This document shows, piece by piece, positions 60,728 through 64,000 of a DNA stretch of 64,000 nucleotides. This stretch comes from Nymphaea colorata (lineage: Eukaryota > Streptophyta > Magnoliopsida > Nymphaeales > Nymphaeaceae): positions 2,609,001 to 2,673,000 of the forward strand of contig NC_045142.1 of the NCBI RefSeq assembly GCF_008831285.2. Reading direction: 5' to 3'. The notes under the pieces are model-generated. The model was not told where the DNA came from and searched no databases. It saw only the letters and a list, made by a program, of their open reading frames with translations. The position numbers and the translations under genes were made by a program. How positions within the stretch are numbered: the first letter of the stretch is position 1; the number at the start of each line of letters is the position of its first letter.

Positions 60728-61339
60728 TTAGTTCTCTGCTTCATCTTCTTCCGTTGAGTCTGTCTCCTCATTGCTAACAGCAAAAACATCTCTTGGTGAA
60801 CCCGTTTTCGAGCTCGGCCCAGGAAGTGGTTCATGGATGACTGGTTCGTATCCATCTTGATCCACCCTGAGGTCAGAGGGAGGCAAGAAACAGTCCATTG
60901 ACAAGCCACACACATTAAAGTCCATCTCCTCTATGGTCCATGTCTCTTCCATTTTTGTTCTGGTGTGGTTCGCCGACGACTCACCAAACCGAAACAATGA
61001 GGTCTCTGTCCGGCCTGAATGGGCTATCAGGATGCCATCAACCTGTCTGTAATCTTGTATCACTGACAACATGGTGGTCTCCCAGTATATGCTGTCATCT
61101 CCAATGCCGCTGATTCGAAGCATATGGGAGTCTTCAAACTGGACCACTAGACCAGTCTTTTGGCTGAAGTATCCCCAGACTGTGTGTCTCATGATCTCCA
61201 CATTTTTGCTACTTCGAGCACGTAATGCTGACGATTCTGCTTCGAGCTTAAGGATGAAGCAATCCTCGCCATTGATAGTCTTCTCGCCCATGCATACAGA
61301 TTTTGAGAAAAAGCTTGCAGTAGATTTTGGATCCAAACC
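60728..61339 (-). CDS. DUF620 protein, last coding exon only (203 aa)
   Basis: The exon starts after the acceptor ATTGAAG (AG at 61341-61340) with GLDPKSTASFFSKSVCMGEK and ends at TAG 60730-60728. It contains the family's strongest blocks: INGEDCFILKLEAES, NVEIMRHTVWGYFSQKTGLVVQFEDSHMLRI, WETTMLSVIQDYRQVDGILIAHSGRTETSLFRFG, TRTKMEETWTIEEMDFNVCGLSMDCFLPPSDL. It closes with an acidic tail (NEETDSTEEDEAEN). DUF620 proteins are plant-specific, usually about 400-500 aa, of unknown function. The N-terminal exon, which should end just before GLDP, is not found in the remaining 2.65 kb, so it lies beyond the right edge after a long intron, or this is a stranded exon. Confidence 0.85.
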   Translation of the reverse strand, partial: GLDPKSTASFFSKSVCMGEKTINGEDCFILKLEAESSALRARSSKNVEIMRHTVWGYFSQKTGLVVQFEDSHMLRISGIGDDSIYWETTMLSVIQDYRQVDGILIAHSGRTETSLFRFGESSANHTRTKMEETWTIEEMDFNVCGLSMDCFLPPSDLRVDQDGYEPVIHEPLPGPSSKTGSPRDVFAVSNEETDSTEEDEAEN

Positions 61340-61341
61340 CT

Positions 61342-64000
61342 TCAATCATACAAATTCTTGTTAGCAACACAGTTTTGCCATGGTATTCTGCTTCAGCATG
61401 ACATGAATTTGTTACGAAGTTGTCTTATCTAAAGAAGGGAGACAAATAGATGACATCAAGTTACAACAGTGATCAATTAGAATAGTGAAAAACTGAGTTC
61501 ACAACAAGTACCACCAAGTTCAAGAAATCCAATGTTTCTGTTGTGTAGATTCTTAACTAACAAATATAGATGCCTGAAACCATGCGAGATGAGATCAGAT
61601 ATCTTCCTTTAGTGAAAGGATGTGTAGAAACCAGAGACTTCACTGGAGAGGAATTGGAATTGAATCCCACTAGATTCTTTCTCCTAAGCCATGAAACTGA
61701 GTGGAATTGGATTCCAACTCCACATACGCTTGGAATTCAATCATACCCAACGGGAATATACTCCAACAAATGGAATAAAGAGGAGCATGAAGGCTCTGTC
61801 TGCAAATTCAATTATTTGAGTAGAAACGAAAGCAACTTGAAAGCCTTATGTGGGTGGCATGTCCATAAGAAATGTTAGAATATTAGAAAAATCTAATAGT
61901 AAGGTAGAACTTCTCTTTGTTCTGATTCCCTCCTTTTTCTAGTTGTCCTGGTTAAGGAATGTTAGTAATAATAGTCAATGAGTAATGGTTGGGACATAAG
62001 TCAATAAAATATACAACTTTTTCCAACAGAATGGCCCATGAACTCAATTATGGTCAATAGTTCGAAATTTTGAAACTTCTTTAAGTAATTAAATCCTTTA
62101 TGTCGAGGGGAAAGGGCCACTTGTTGAGAAACAGACGTTACAGACCATGTTTCTAAATGTCCATTTTTACGAATTTTTTTAACGATAGAATAAACTTCAA
62201 GCTGTTTTTGTGAAACACCAACTTGAGTTTATGAGACTTTGCAATAAGATATGGACAGACCTTTTCTTCGATCTGATCGTCGTGCAATTGGCCATGGATG
62301 AAATGTCAAAATCATGATTTTGGGAGCGTTTTTTGATGAAACCAAAAAACCCAGATCTCATGCAGATTTTCTTGAATTTCCCGCATGTAATGCCAATCCA
62401 GGGGAAAAACAAGGGTGGGTGGTATTTCTAAAGCCGCCAAAAGCAGGGCAAAGAAAATTGATTTTTTTTTTTTCAAATGTTCAGTTGCAAGAAGTCCCAT
62501 GGCAACTGTTGTTTGCTAGTCAACAACGAAGATGCATTTAAATAGTCACAACTACCCTGCACGTCTAAATATGTGAATGCACATATTGGAAAGGAAGAAT
62601 GGCGGAAAGAAGAGAGGGAGGGAGAGTTCAATGTTTCTTTCTTCTTTCCTTGTAGTTTTTTTCTAAAGATGATTGACATTCGTTGCTTCATTTGAAAATT
62701 CAGGCATAAAAAATCTTCTTATATGCATAAAATATTCAAGAGTCATGCCAATCTTGGTAAAAGTTTTTGCTGGTGGACGAAATACTGCAAAAGTCGGATA
62801 GCTTCAGCCAAACTTCAGCCACAAAGGGGGAGACAGCAATGGCTGAGTGAATTGATTAATCAGGGTTTTCAAATGACAATTGAATAAACACTCTTCATGA
62901 CTCGGCTCAGGCATGGAAGGATTTCCACTAATTTCGGAATTCCTTGACCATAAACTCTTCACAGCAAGAAAACGCGGTTTCTCTAAGAATTCAAGAATTT
63001 GGTGCCAAAACTTGCCTTGCCTCCAAAAAAAATGGCCAGGTTCATAAAGTAGCTAAAAGTCTGGTCCCTGTCATCTGCAGAAAATTTCAATATTTCCACA
63101 GAACGATGCTTAAACAGAAATTCATAACTCGAGTTTCAAACTCTTCATTTTAACCATCTATATTGTGTGACATATATATTCATACAAGCTGTCAATTTCA
63201 TAAAACATTTAAACATGAATTTTCCTGTTCTTAATTCTATTCACCCATTGTGCTGGGCCACCTAGGTGCCCAAGTGAAGACGATGTCTTGAAACTCTTCT
63301 TTTCTTCTTATTCTTTTCTCTATTTTTCGCTTTTTCTGCTTCCTTCTTTTATCCTATCCCTCTTCTTCTTTCTTTTCTTCCTAAGCCTTTTTGAAAATTC
63401 TCTGCTTAAAAAGCCACCTAGCGCGTTTGATTACAGTTGGTGGATAGAAAAAGTAGAATTTCCAAGTATCATTTTGAGGTTAGCAACTACTGCAGTGTTC
63501 GTATTAAATGCAGTGAGATGAATGTGCTCTTTTGTTGCTTAGATTTTACCTATGCCATGATGGAAGCACGAAAAACATCAGGATTTCTGCAAAATCTATT
63601 GTCCTTTTCCCAAACCTCATTGGCTGTGCTCAATAATTTGTAAAGAGACGCAAGGACGAGGTAGCGCCCACCGGCCAAGTACTTCCTATGCATTCCCACA
63701 GTTTTTCGTTGAACGTCATTGTTTTTGGCCCACACAAAAGAAAAAAACCGGTAGGAATTTCCCTTTTTCCGGTTGATACTTATCATTGTTTGGCCCACAA
63801 GAAGGTGTTCATACCTTCTCACTGAAACGACACAGGAGCCACCAACATAGCCCTTTTCATTTACCGGCCATGTCACGGCTTGAATCCGCCATTTCAGCCT
63901 GTATTGGCGTCTTCTTTTGCAAAACAGTAAAAGAACTTCTGAATTTTAAATCAAAAAGGTACTGTGAATATGTCGTTAGAAGCTAATTTCAACGGACCTT
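61342..64000. other. Probable intron of the DUF620 gene and/or flank
   Basis: No further DUF620 exon on the - strand is recognisable. A small repeat at about 61645-61790 is rich in GGAATTGGAATT/AATTCCAA motifs in both orientations. A polypyrimidine tract of about 90 bases lies at 63293-63382. Open frames such as 63550-63876 (-) have no known motif. Confidence 0.45.

Overview
The window looks like nuclear DNA of a flowering plant. The recognisable genes belong to plant families (DUF3527, DUF641/IRK-interacting, cytosolic class I small heat-shock proteins, DUF620). They have spliceosomal introns with GT-AG ends and sit in AT-rich DNA full of (TA)n and (GA)n microsatellites and short non-autonomous transposons. 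I cannot name the species.

Layout. Positions 1 to about 32 kb hold no gene I can support. This part is an accessory, repeat-built region: a mosaic repeat present at 1-2525 and, rearranged, at 17791-21275, with a third partial copy at 6560-7237; a family of elements with GC-rich ends and an AT-rich core, two of which (8063-8342 and 16308-16630) have perfect 8-bp target-site duplications of the hAT type; short 'GGCGGAGCCAG' inverted-repeat elements; a 0.48-kb fold-back carrying an exon-like fragment (5357-5838); and a 1.16-kb palindrome whose arms carry what looks like a captured 5' UTR and first codons of a plant gene (11292-12449). A GC-rich island of unknown origin lies at 30600-31100.

From 32.5 kb the window is genic. 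(1) A DUF3527 gene on the + strand has a pyrimidine-rich, GC-rich promoter/leader (32.5-33.3 kb), a likely 3-kb leader intron and two coding exons (36383-39025 and 39108-39392; 975 aa). (2) After 6 kb of repeats comes a DUF641 gene on the - strand, IRK-interacting-protein-like, probably with a 15-nt first coding exon (47398-47412) and a large second exon (45806-47302). (3) A cluster of three class I small heat-shock genes follows: 53739-54209 (+), 57911-58381 (-) and a broken copy at 59599-60042 (+). The copies resemble each other from promoter through coding region, and the two intact ones also into the 3' UTR, so whole transcription units were duplicated, one copy inverted and one decayed. 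(4) The last coding exon of a DUF620 gene lies at 60728-61339 (-). Its upstream exon is not found before the right edge.

The genes do not form a pathway. Functionally the clearest unit is the small heat-shock cluster, cytosolic holdase chaperones with a recognisable heat-shock-element-like site at 53443-53457. The most unusual structures are the two fold-back elements with gene-like cargo, because their transcripts would be long hairpins.
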